Below, in pieces: positions 53,898-61,346 of a stretch of DNA of 64,000 nucleotides. The stretch spans positions 434,001 through 498,000 of the forward strand of contig CAVSLN010000001.1 in NCBI GenBank assembly GCA_963728855.1, written 5' to 3'. Within the stretch, counting starts at the first letter, position 1; each line of letters opens with the position of its first letter. The notes under the pieces were generated by a model. The model ran no database searches. It was not told the origin of the DNA and was given only the letters and a program-made list of their open reading frames with translations. This DNA is from AC-43 sp963728855. GTDB lineage: Bacteria > Actinomycetota > Actinomycetes > Mycobacteriales > Micromonosporaceae. The translations under genes were made by a program, and so were the position numbers.

Positions 53898-55235
53898 TTA
53901 CGCGGCGGCTGCGGCGCAGGCCAGCTGGTAGTCACGCAATATCTCGGGGTCCGGTTGGCCTGGGCGGATGGCTGAAAATCGGGCCGTGATCAAGGCTTTG
54001 CGAAGCTTGGTGATCATGTCTTCGAAGGAGGGCTCGGTCTTGGCGTCGTACCACGGTTCGGCCAACCTTCGGGCGGTGACATCCTCGGGGTGGTGCCCAG
54101 CCACCGCATACCAGATAGTGACCAACGACTGGACGAGCATGCCGAACGGCACGGTACGCTCGACGGCTTTCGGTAGGCGGTTGCGGGCCTGCCCGACTCC
54201 CATGTGTTGCTTGCCGGTGGCGTTGGTGGGCTCGATCGACCAGCGCACGGCGTAACGCTCCACGACCTGGCCGGCGCCGGCGTCGGTGTCGCCGGTGAAC
54301 AATGCCATGTCGTACAGCTTGCTCGAGTCGTCCTCGCGGACCAGCACACACCGGCCCGGGGCGTTGCCGAAGCTGCCATACCAGATGCACGGCACGCTGG
54401 CGACCTCGATGGTGTCGGTGCGGCCGTAGCGGTTCACGGTGACCTGGCGCCAGGTCGCGGTCTCGGCCAGGTCCGTCGGCTTGCCCAGTACCTTGCCCTT
54501 GAGGCGGGGACGCCCGGGTTTGCCGGTACGGTCCGGCGGCAGGGCGTAGAGGGTGGCGTTGTGTGGCAGGCGGGTCGTCCAGGTCGCCTGCGGTGTGACC
54601 AGGGCCTTGCCGTGGTAGGCGGCATCCCCGACACCGTGTACGCGCCAGCCGGGAAACGCGTCGATAATCAGCTTCATGAGTTCGGCGGCCAGGTCGACGT
54701 GGCTGGCGGTGCCCTTGCCCCGCCACAACCGAAACAGCACGGGCAGGCACACCGGGGAGGAACAGAACGGCAGTCGCACCACGATCCCGGCGATGATCCA
54801 CCGGTTACCTCGGCCGATCTTGTGTTTGCCCTGGGCGGCTCCGTCATGGGTCCAGAACGCGGCAAAGACCTTCTTCCCCCAGCGTCGAAACAGGGTGTCG
54901 TCGATGGCGACGGTGATCGTCCCGGCCGGGGCCGGGCCATCGCCCGGCCCCGCGGTTGCTACTTCCGCCGCCGCCAGCCGGGTCACGACCAGCCGCGCCA
55001 CGGCCAGCCCCAACTGGTCGACGTCCCAGACCGCATGCGAGAAGAACCGGCACGCCGCGTGGAACGAGATCGTCGTGGCCATCCGCGCCCCGGCGAGCAT
55101 GCCCACTACGCTGCGCCGTCCGGTCTGGGCGACCATCCCGGTGGCCAGCACCGTGAACAGCATGAACGTCCCCCGCCGGCGAAACACCCCACGTAACGGC
55201 TCCAGCAGCACCGACCACGACTCCGGTAAGATCAC
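53898..55235 (-). CDS. IS701/IS4-type DDE transposase
   Basis: A 445-residue transposase, apparently intact. Catalytic acids fit GTITVAIDDTLFRRWGKK (first Asp), VGDAAYHGKALV (second Asp) and VERYAVRWSIEPTNATGKQH (Glu). The N-terminal region includes FHAACRFFSHAVWDVDQLGL. GTG 55235 (VILPESWSVLLEPLRGVF) is the most likely start; the longer frame upstream is GC-shadow. The stop lies within the proposed left terminal repeat. Confidence 0.85.
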   Translation of the reverse strand: MILPESWSVLLEPLRGVFRRRGTFMLFTVLATGMVAQTGRRSVVGMLAGARMATTISFHAACRFFSHAVWDVDQLGLAVARLVVTRLAAAEVATAGPGDGPAPAGTITVAIDDTLFRRWGKKVFAAFWTHDGAAQGKHKIGRGNRWIIAGIVVRLPFCSSPVCLPVLFRLWRGKGTASHVDLAAELMKLIIDAFPGWRVHGVGDAAYHGKALVTPQATWTTRLPHNATLYALPPDRTGKPGRPRLKGKVLGKPTDLAETATWRQVTVNRYGRTDTIEVASVPCIWYGSFGNAPGRCVLVREDDSSKLYDMALFTGDTDAGAGQVVERYAVRWSIEPTNATGKQHMGVGQARNRLPKAVERTVPFGMLVQSLVTIWYAVAGHHPEDVTARRLAEPWYDAKTEPSFEDMITKLRKALITARFSAIRPGQPDPEILRDYQLACAAAAA

Positions 55236-55335
55236 GCACGGGACCGTACCGAACCGGACAGTCGCGTCGACGCGGGCACCAACTGCCCCATCCCCGCACT
55301 CCCGCCCGACCACGGCGCCGGCCATCATGGAGCCC

Positions 55336-55677
55336 ATGCCCACCGCCATCGACCAGGCCACCCGTACCGCCGTCACCCAGCGGATCACCGCCCACGTCCG
55401 ACGCGGGTGGCCACGCCTTGCCGCACCCGCCATTCGGTTCCGGGGCAAGTTCTGCTACGTCGACGCCGTCCTGCCCGGTCACCGCCACCCCACTCCGATC
55501 CTGCGTCTGCGCTACCAAGGATCGATCGACGACTGGGCCATCGGTATCTACCTCGCCAGCGACGAGCGCTACACCGAAGCCGAGTTACCCCGATCCTTCG
55601 GCCCCACCACCGGAACCCCCGAAAAGGGCGTCGACCACACCTTCTTCCTCTACGCCGGCCCCAGCGCCCACCGCTGA
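55336..55677 (+). CDS. Hypothetical protein, possible IS passenger (113 aa)
   Basis: ATG 55336 gives MPTAIDQATRTAVTQRITAH, then FRGKFCYVDAVLPGHRHPTP, YQGSIDDWAIGIYLASDERY and GVDHTFFLYAGPS. I recall this type of small protein as widespread in actinomycetes and common beside such transposases; here it lies inside the proposed terminal repeats and diverges from the transposase by 100 bp. No catalytic motif seen. ATG 55327 would add three residues. Confidence 0.7.
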   Translation: MPTAIDQATRTAVTQRITAHVRRGWPRLAAPAIRFRGKFCYVDAVLPGHRHPTPILRLRYQGSIDDWAIGIYLASDERYTEAELPRSFGPTTGTPEKGVDHTFFLYAGPSAHR

Positions 55678-55782
55678 CACCACATCGCCATCGCACCAGC
55701 CAATACACCACTCTGAACAACGATTACTCAGAGTGAAAATGCGAAACTCAAGCTTGTCGGCGCAGTCAAATATGGTCCGTTC

Positions 55783-56431
55783 ATGGATGCCAAGACCGAA
55801 GAGCTGAGGGCGGCACACGACGTACTGGCCGAGTTTTACGCCGACCGCCTGGCGGGCGTTCTGGATCGTATGCCCGTCGAGCGGGCGGTGCTCGGCTTGT
55901 TCTGCGAGCTGGCGCTTGCCGCGGACCTCGGCACGGACGTCGGGGATGTTGGCTGCGGGACGGGTCGGCTTGCGCCCTACCTGGCAGCGCGGGGCCTGTC
56001 CCCGCGAGGGATCGACCTGTCACCCGGGATGATCCGGGTGGCCCGACGTGACCATCCCGACTTCAGCTTCGACGTTGCCGACCTGCGTGAACTGGCTGCC
56101 CTTCGAGGACGCCTCGTTGGCGGGCGTGGTCTGCTGGTACTCCCTCATGTTCCTCCCGCCTTCCGACAGACCGGCCGCCCTCAGCGAACTCGCCCGCGTT
56201 GTCAAGCCGGGCGGCTATCTGGTGACCGCGTTCAAGGCCGGTGACAGCCAGGTCCGACGCGCGGGGCGCAGCACCAACCTCGGCGTCGAATTCGACGTCT
56301 ACTGGCTGTCTCCCGATGAGGTGGAGCGTCGGGTGGTCGACGCCGGCTTCGCGACCGTGTTCCGGGGCCGGCGCCCCGCCGAGGAGCAGGAAGGCTCCGC
56401 GCAGGGGTACCTGCTGGCTCGGAGATCCTGA
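55783..56431 (+). pseudogene. Class I SAM-dependent methyltransferase, one-base frameshift
   Basis: ATG 55783 starts MDAKTEELRAAHDVLAEFYA; the SAM-binding motif is DVGDVGCGTGRLAPYLAARG with the acidic residue in PRGIDLSPGMI. Near 56093 a G too many shifts the frame; without it the reading is DLRELLPFEDASLAGVVCWY, followed by ARVVKPGGYLVTAFKAGDSQ, to the stop at 56431. Repaired length is about 215 residues, normal for a small-molecule methyltransferase. It starts 30 bp beyond the IS701-type end. Confidence 0.75.
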
Positions 56432-56547
56432 AGCCAGCCCGATCCTCGGTGACGAACCTGTCCGGACATTTCCGTGGCATCCGACCTCGTGGGGTAAGTC
56501 CGGCCGCTCCGCGGCATAGCGGATGCCGTGCAGGCACACTGGTGATC

Positions 56548-57030
56548 GTGCGATTGATAGGCCTCGGCGGTTATGGCATGGACGTGCGGGTGCTCGGCTA
56601 CCAATTCCCGGATGCGCAGGATCCGGCGAAACGTTGCAGTTGGCACATGATCGAGGGAAGTGCGGCGTGTACGGATGGAACCTGGCGGTTCCGCTACTCG
56701 GCGTTGACTTGTGACGAGTCGCCGCGGCTGGCCGGATGGCTGCGCGATGTCGCCCGGGCAGACGCATCGGCTTCGGCAAACCTCGGCGACACCGCACGGG
56801 CACCAGCCATGCTGAGGTTCACCGAGCCCAACCTGTCCCTGACCGCGATCCGGTCGGGTCCGACTACTGTAGTGATCGACATCGGCTTGGACTTGGAGTT
56901 CGCCCCACCATGGCAGCCCAGACGCGTGGCCGGCACGCCGTACCGGATCCGGTGTGAACTGACCCGCAAGCAGATCCTGCAAGCCGCAGTGGAGTGGGAT
57001 ACGGAGATCGCACCGTACGCCGACCGCTGA
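56548..57030 (+). CDS. WapI-type immunity protein
   Basis: A 160-residue protein with the pattern of WapI-family immunity proteins: VRVLGYQFPDAQDPAKRCSW, SALTCDESPRLAGWLRDVAR, LRFTEPNLSLTAI, VVIDIGLDLEFAPPWQP. GTG 56548 (VRLIGLGGYGMDVRV) is preferred because the first strand of the fold starts there; ATG 56578 is a shorter alternative. Family members neutralise a contact-dependent polymorphic toxin, but no cognate toxin is adjacent, so this is an orphan immunity gene. Confidence 0.7.
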   Translation: MRLIGLGGYGMDVRVLGYQFPDAQDPAKRCSWHMIEGSAACTDGTWRFRYSALTCDESPRLAGWLRDVARADASASANLGDTARAPAMLRFTEPNLSLTAIRSGPTTVVIDIGLDLEFAPPWQPRRVAGTPYRIRCELTRKQILQAAVEWDTEIAPYADR

Positions 57031-57079
57031 CCACGCATGAGACCCGATCGCGGCAAATCAGTGCATCTGCTCTTGGTGG

Positions 57080-57085
57080 CTGAGT
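57080..57085 (+). repeat. Left target-site duplication
   Basis: CTGAGT directly abuts the left terminal repeat and is repeated exactly at 60610-60615 beyond the right one, fixing the insertion of the outer IS4-type element. Confidence 0.8.
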
Positions 57086-57126
57086 CCCAATGCCACGTAG
57101 CTTAAGTTGATCATGGTGTTGGGCTG
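57086..57126 (+). repeat. Left terminal inverted repeat of the IS4-type element
   Basis: Begins CCCAATGCCACGTAGCTTAA and matches the right repeat with a single mismatch (T against C at its position 32). Confidence 0.85.
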
Positions 57127-57466
57127 CTGGTCTGTGGCGTTTCTGGGGTGCGCTCGCGTCGGCGGGTGCGGTGTGGTGGGCTGGCGGGTGCCGGGCCGGG
57201 CTGGTGACGTTTGGCCGGTGGTCGAGCGTGACGGCCGGATACCTGTCGTATTCCTTTGTGGATGTTCGCGTGGTGTCCGGCAGGGGCTGGTGCGTTCGGA
57301 CCCGCCTCGGCGTGCGGCCCGGCGTTGGTTGGCGGCGGGGCCTGAAGGGGCCAGAAGCGGATGGTCGCTGCTGCCGGGTGGCGGGTGCTGGCGGCCTGGC
57401 CGGGTTTCTTGACCGGGTAGCTGTTGTGTCGGGCGCGCTTGACCGCGCGGGCGGAAGCTGTCAAGT
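57111..57466 (-). pseudogene. IS4-family transposase, C-terminal remnant
   Basis: Leftward reading begins just inside the IS3 boundary with ARAVKRARHNSYPVKKPGQA and STRHPAAATIRF, the typical basic C-terminus of actinomycete IS4-type transposases. It then runs into a Pro-rich tail to the stop at 57111. The catalytic core is missing. Confidence 0.6.
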
Positions 57467-57514
57467 CAAGTGAGACAGTATCTTGCTGGTGGTTTGGGAA
57501 ATTGGTAGCGCGGG

Positions 57515-57922
57515 CTATGCGGGTCGGTGTGTGCGTTCGACAGCGTTGATGGGTGTGGTACCGGCTGCCGCGCCGGCCGGGGGCCGGCTTGCCACCGACT
57601 CGGTGGTGGGGTTGATCGTGTCGGGTTTGTTGATCCATGCCCGGGTCGGGATGCGGGGTGCGGTCGGGCGGCGGGCGAACCGTTCGGGGTGAGCCGTCCA
57701 GGCCGCGTCGAGGGTGGACTGCCGGGCACGGCGCACGGACTCGGCGGTGCCGTGATGCACCGACGCCGGAGTATGCCAGCCGATCCCGGAATGCCGGTGC
57801 TCATGGTTGTAGTACGTGTAGAACTGTTCACAGTAGGCGCGGGCATGCTGGATAGACCCGAACCGGTACGGAAACGTCGGATCGTACTTGAGGGTCTTGA
57901 AGCTGGCCTCGATGAACGGGTT
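57515..57922 (-). pseudogene. IS3 orfB, 3' part (split by IS110)
   Basis: Continues the transposase after the IS110 insertion: NPFIEASFKTLKYDPTFPYR, ARAYCEQFYTYYNHEHRHSG and IGWHTPASVHHG, containing the final catalytic Glu and the YNxxRxHSG block of IS3 DDE transposases. The joint with the 5' part is seamless (Ser-Asn-Asp / Asn-Pro-Phe). Confidence 0.8.
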
Positions 57923-57938
57923 GATGCTCCTATAGATG

Positions 57939-59018
57939 TCAAGCGGTCTGGGTGAGGTCTTTTCCTGCGCTGCCGTGGCGCGGCGTTGGGCACAGGACTT
58001 GGTAGATCTCGCGGGCGATGTAGCGCTTGAGGCAGCGCATGATCTCGGCCTTGCTCTTGCCTTCGGCCAGGCGGCGGGCCATGTACTTCTGGGTCGGTTC
58101 GTGCCAGCGCAGGCGCACGACGGCGGTGCGGTGCAGGGTGGCGTTGGCCTGTCGGTCCCCGCCGCGGTTGAGTCGATGCCGGTTGGTCTTGCCCGACGAG
58201 GCAGGGATCGGGTTCGAGCCGCACAGCGCGGCGAAGGCGGCTTCGGAGCGTAGCCGCTGCGGATTGTCGCCGGCGGTGACGAGGATCTGCGCGGCGCCGT
58301 CGGGTCCGACACCGAAGATGTCGAGCAGGTGGGGGGCGGCGCGGGTGGCCAGGCGGGCGATGTCGGTCTGCAGCGCCTTGACCTCGGCTCGCAGTGCAAG
58401 GTTGCGTCGGGCCAGCAGCCGCAGCGTGTGCTGGGCGACCGCCGTCGGTGTGGTCAGCTCACCCGGCTCGAAGGCGGCGCAGCGTTCCAGCAGCTTGCCG
58501 ACCGCCAGGCCGGCCAGCGCCTCACGCAGCTGCGCGGGCGCGGTCACCAGGATCGCCTTGATCTGGTTGAGCGCCTGCGTGCGGGTCTTGACCGCGGAAT
58601 CCTTGGCCATCTTGAGCATCCGCACCATCTCGGCCTCGCCGTCGGCGTTCTTCGGGGTGCTCGTGGCGACACCGGACAGGACCGCCCGGGCGGCCATCTC
58701 AGCGTCGATGGGGTCGCTCTTGCCGCGGCGGTGGCGGGTGGCCCGGTCGGGCCGGTTGACCTCGATGACGCGGTAACCGCGTCGGCGCAGCACACGGGCG
58801 AGTTCGGCGCCGTAGGAGCCGGTGCCTTCCACCCCGAACGCGTCGATCGGGCCGAGAGCGATTGCCCACCGTTGCAGGTCGTCGTAGCCGGTCTGCGTGG
58901 TCGGGATGTGCACTTCGTCGAGGCGAGCCCCGAGCTGGTCGAGCGCGACCGCGACGTGCGCGTCGGCGTGGGTGTCCACGCCGACCGTGATCCGCCGGCC
59001 GGTCTCGGGGTGCGGCAT
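57939..59018 (-). CDS. IS110-family DEDD transposase
   Basis: A 359-residue RNA-guided-type recombinase that looks intact. The N-terminal RuvC-like domain shows the acids in VGVDTHADAHVAVALD, FGVEGTGSYG and RGKSDPIDAEMAA. The C-terminal Tnp20 domain has the serine region FAALCGSNPIPASSGKTNRH and the helical end RLAEGKSKAEIMRCLKRYIA. ATG 59018. Being intact, it could still mobilise the element. Confidence 0.92.
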   Translation of the reverse strand: MPHPETGRRITVGVDTHADAHVAVALDQLGARLDEVHIPTTQTGYDDLQRWAIALGPIDAFGVEGTGSYGAELARVLRRRGYRVIEVNRPDRATRHRRGKSDPIDAEMAARAVLSGVATSTPKNADGEAEMVRMLKMAKDSAVKTRTQALNQIKAILVTAPAQLREALAGLAVGKLLERCAAFEPGELTTPTAVAQHTLRLLARRNLALRAEVKALQTDIARLATRAAPHLLDIFGVGPDGAAQILVTAGDNPQRLRSEAAFAALCGSNPIPASSGKTNRHRLNRGGDRQANATLHRTAVVRLRWHEPTQKYMARRLAEGKSKAEIMRCLKRYIAREIYQVLCPTPRHGSAGKDLTQTA

Positions 59019-59250
59019 GCTGGTGATGGCTGTCTCCTCCGTCGTGATCGGTGGTGGTGGCCACCGCCGGACGGGCGGGCGGACAGGACTGCGACGGGGC
59101 CTCTAGGCCAGGCTCCTATCAGGTCACTGCCCGCCTGGCCGGCGGGCCAGACGCCACCCCGAGCACGAGCCGACAGATCAACCCGAAGGCACAGGGCCGG
59201 TCGTTGCGAGGGGTCAGACCCGGCCCGAGGTGGCGTAAGAAATCATCGCA
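59019..59250 (-). ncRNA. Candidate IS110 bridge-RNA region
   Basis: IS110-group elements encode a structured bridge RNA in the non-coding end upstream of the transposase. This 232-bp interval is the only place for it here and has no coding content. The target-binding loop should match the insertion joint in orfB (GGGTT/GTCGTT). I did not fold it. Confidence 0.45.
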
Positions 59251-59895
59251 GTCGTTGGACGTCTTGGGCCGGCTGTGGCTGCGGGTGATGCGTAGGTCAC
59301 TGAGTAGCTGGGTGACCGTCTTGCAGGTCATTGCCCCGCCCCGGTCGGCGTGGATCGTCAACTGATCCCGGTCGACACGTTCACGGGTCGCGGCATCCGC
59401 GATCAGCGCTTCGGCCAACTGGCCGTCCTCCCGCGCCGCGACCAGGTACCCGACCACGTAGCGGGAGAAGATATCGATCACGGTGTACAGGTGATACCAC
59501 ACTCCGGGGGCCGGGCCGCGGAGCTTGGTGATATCCCAGCTCCACACGCGGTTGGAGGCATCGGCGACCAGTTCGGGCTTGACGTGTGCGGGGTGGGTGG
59601 CCTGGCGGCGGCGTTCTCCGTTCTGTCCGGCCGCGCGCAGGATTCTGTACATTGTGGACGGTGAGCACCACCAGCGGCCCTCGTCCAGTTCCCGCGCCCA
59701 GACCTGGGCCGGGGCCAGGTCCACGTAGCGCGGCTGGTTGAGCAGGTCCAGCACCGCCTGACGCTCGGTCGGACTCAACGCCGAGGGCGGTGGTTGCCGC
59801 GGCCGGGGCGGGCGGGGTGCTGGTGGGGTACGCCAGCGGTAAACGGTGGCCCTCGACAGGCCGGTCAGCCGGCACGCTTTCGCGGTGCCCCACAA
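59251..59895 (-). pseudogene. IS3 orfB, 5' part (split by IS110)
   Basis: ATG 59895 begins MWGTAKACRLTGLSRATVYR (HTH). The DDE core has SNRVWSWDITKLRGPAPGVW and IDIFSRYVVGYLVAAREDGQ with the first two acids and LTIHADRGGAMTCKTVTQLL. Coding ends at SRPKTSND where the IS110 begins. Together with 57515-57922 it would make a 350-residue transposase. Confidence 0.85.
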
Positions 59896-59900
59896 CGGGA

Positions 59901-60332
59901 TCAGGGCATCCAGCGCTTCGCCGAAGACAGCGGCGGCGTCGTCTCGACCTCCGCGCTGCTGGAGAGCAGTTCCAACAGCGCGTGCGCTTTTCCCATGATC
60001 TCCAGCGCGGTGCGGGTCTTGGCCAGTTCGGTCTCCAGCCGGGCGTTCTGGCGTCGCAGCCGGGAAAGTTCGACTGTCTCGGTGGACTTCTTCGCCCGTT
60101 GAGCCGACTGGCGCCGATCGACCAGACCCGCCGCAGCACCCGTGTCGCGGGCCTTACGCCAGTCCAGAATGTGTGACCCGTACAGCCGTTCCCGGCGCAG
60201 GATCGCGCCACGGGCGGTGGCGTCCGGGGCCGCGTCGTACTCGGCCAGGATCCTCGCCTTGAACTCCGAGGTGAATGTCCGACGAACCGGCTTGGCGTCC
60301 AGATCGTCGGTGTCGGTGGGCTTGTCAGGCAT
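59901..60332 (-). CDS. IS3 orfA (HTH/leucine-zipper protein)
   Basis: A 143-residue accessory transposase protein. RRTFTSEFKARILAEYDAAP begins the helix-turn-helix, and LRRQNARLETELAKTRTALE is the leucine zipper used for oligomerisation. ATG 60332 lies 11 bases after AGGAG; a GTG four codons earlier is possible. orfB starts in a different frame a few bases after the stop at 59901. Confidence 0.85.
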   Translation of the reverse strand: MPDKPTDTDDLDAKPVRRTFTSEFKARILAEYDAAPDATARGAILRRERLYGSHILDWRKARDTGAAAGLVDRRQSAQRAKKSTETVELSRLRRQNARLETELAKTRTALEIMGKAHALLELLSSSAEVETTPPLSSAKRWMP

Positions 60333-60393
60333 GCTGGTGATCACTCCTTGCTCCCGTCCAGGGAGCGTATCCCCTGGTAGACGAGCTGTCTCA

Positions 60394-60502
60394 CCTCAGC
60401 CTGGCAGAGAGGGACCGCCACGTCGATCACATCCCGCGGTATCGACGAGACCAGCACACCGATCGACACCTGATCCGGCGTCACCGTCACATCCCAGGCC
60501 AT
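60394..60502 (-). pseudogene. IS4-family transposase, N-terminal remnant
   Basis: ATG 60502 begins MAWDVTVTPDQVSIGVLVSS and continues IPRDVIDVAVPLCQAE up to the IS3 end at 60393. This DQVSIGVL...DVIDxAV pattern is the start of actinomycete IS4-type transposases and pairs with the C-terminal remnant at 57111-57466. Confidence 0.6.
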
Positions 60503-60568
60503 GGGACGTGATCAGAGCATCGCCGCCCCGCATCGTCACGCCGCCACACCGCAACCACCACAAAGACC

Positions 60569-60609
60569 CAGCCCAACGCCATGATCAACTTAAGCTACGT
60601 GGCATTGGG
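60569..60609 (-). repeat. Right terminal inverted repeat of the IS4-type element
   Basis: Reverse complement of 57086-57126 with one mismatch; followed directly by the second CTGAGT duplication at 60610-60615. Confidence 0.85.
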
Positions 60610-60715
60610 CTGAGTCCGGCAGCCGGCGCGCGCCCACAACGTGGCAGGTCCCGGGTACAGGCAGCTGGGTCCCACCACGCCGATCGAGCTATCTCAACCG
60701 TGGCGGGCAGGTGAA

Positions 60716-61303
60716 TCACCCGGTGCCGAACGCCTTGTCCTGACATTTGTCGACCTGCTTCATCTGGTCGTCCGAGGGCAGGCTGTTGAAGGATAGGAAG
60801 CCGTCCTGCTCCCAGGCGTCGATGCCGGACGCACGGATGCAGGTGACCCAGTCGCGCAGCTTGTCAGCATAGTTGGGGTCGGTGCGCTTGGCGCGTTCCC
60901 AGACCGTCTCGGGTTCCTTGTTCTCGCATGCCTTCGCAGCCGCGACCGCCTCGGGCGGCTCGTCGCCTCCTTGGGCGGGTACGGCTGGTCGGGGCGCTGC
61001 CGTGCCCCCGGGTGCCTTTCGATCCCGCAGGCGTGGGTCCCCATGCTCCTTGAGGCAGCGCTCGTACTCGTCGTACAGGCGTTGCTCCTCCTCTTTGGAG
61101 GTATCGGTGCGGATCAGCGGACGCTCCTGCGCCACCGGCTTGTCGCTGGCCTTCGGGCCGTCGCTCGCCAGCGACGCGACGTCGTCCTTGCCGGTGCCAC
61201 CGCGGTCATTCTCGCCGCTGGCGCAGGCGGCCAGCAGGACGGCCAGTCCGACGGACAGGACGACGCCGGTGACGCGCCGGCAGGACATTCGTGAAGCCGC
61301 CAT
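60716..61303 (-). CDS. Secreted lipoprotein
   Basis: A 195-residue lipoprotein. The signal peptide RVTGVVLSVGLAVLLAACAS ends in a lipobox with the acylated Cys in LLAAC. The mature part is charged (TSKEEEQRLYDEYERCLKEH, NYADKLRDWVTCIRASGIDA) with three further Cys residues that could form disulfides. ATG 61303 follows GGAAGGA. It lies 43 bp downstream of the MacB-type permease on the same strand, so it probably belongs to the exporter operon as an accessory surface component. Confidence 0.8.
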   Translation of the reverse strand: MAASRMSCRRVTGVVLSVGLAVLLAACASGENDRGGTGKDDVASLASDGPKASDKPVAQERPLIRTDTSKEEEQRLYDEYERCLKEHGDPRLRDRKAPGGTAAPRPAVPAQGGDEPPEAVAAAKACENKEPETVWERAKRTDPNYADKLRDWVTCIRASGIDAWEQDGFLSFNSLPSDDQMKQVDKCQDKAFGTG

Positions 61304-61346
61304 GCTCGGGTTCCTTCCGTTGAGAGTCTTCTGCATCTGCGGTGCC

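Larger units (their letters stand above)
53884..55752. mobile_element. IS701-type element with degenerate terminal repeats
   Basis: Ends 53884-53900 (CTCGTGTTTCGCACTTA) and 55736-55752 (read inward CTTGAGTTTCGCATTTT) match at about 13 of 17 positions. The element would be about 1.87 kb and contain the transposase plus a small rightward gene. No target duplication is evident, so the boundaries are tentative. Confidence 0.5.
57923..59250. mobile_element. IS110-family element inside IS3 orfB
   Basis: Deleting exactly 57923-59250 restores an uninterrupted orfB, which defines both ends of this 1328-bp element without any target duplication, as expected for IS110. It contains one leftward transposase and 232 bp of non-coding DNA upstream of it. 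Confidence 0.85.
57471..60393. mobile_element. IS3-family element inserted in the IS4-type element
   Basis: Both ends begin TGAGACAG when read inward (57471-57478 and the complement at 60386-60393). orfA and orfB are leftward; orfB is split by an IS110. No matching target duplication was found and most of the host transposase is gone, so insertion was accompanied by deletion. Confidence 0.7.
57086..60609. mobile_element. Outer IS4-family element carrying nested insertions
   Basis: Terminal inverted repeats of 41 bp (57086-57126 and 60569-60609; first 31 bases identical, one mismatch in all) are flanked by a 6-bp duplication. Inside remain only the ends of an IS4-type transposase: N-terminus at 60394-60502 and C-terminus at 57111-57466, both leftward. 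The centre has been replaced by an IS3-type element, which itself holds an IS110. Confidence 0.8.

Noticed and set aside
57107..57470. A separate Pro/Arg-rich gene left of the IS3 element
   Set aside because: It is explained as the C-terminus of the IS4-type transposase ending within its own terminal repeat region.
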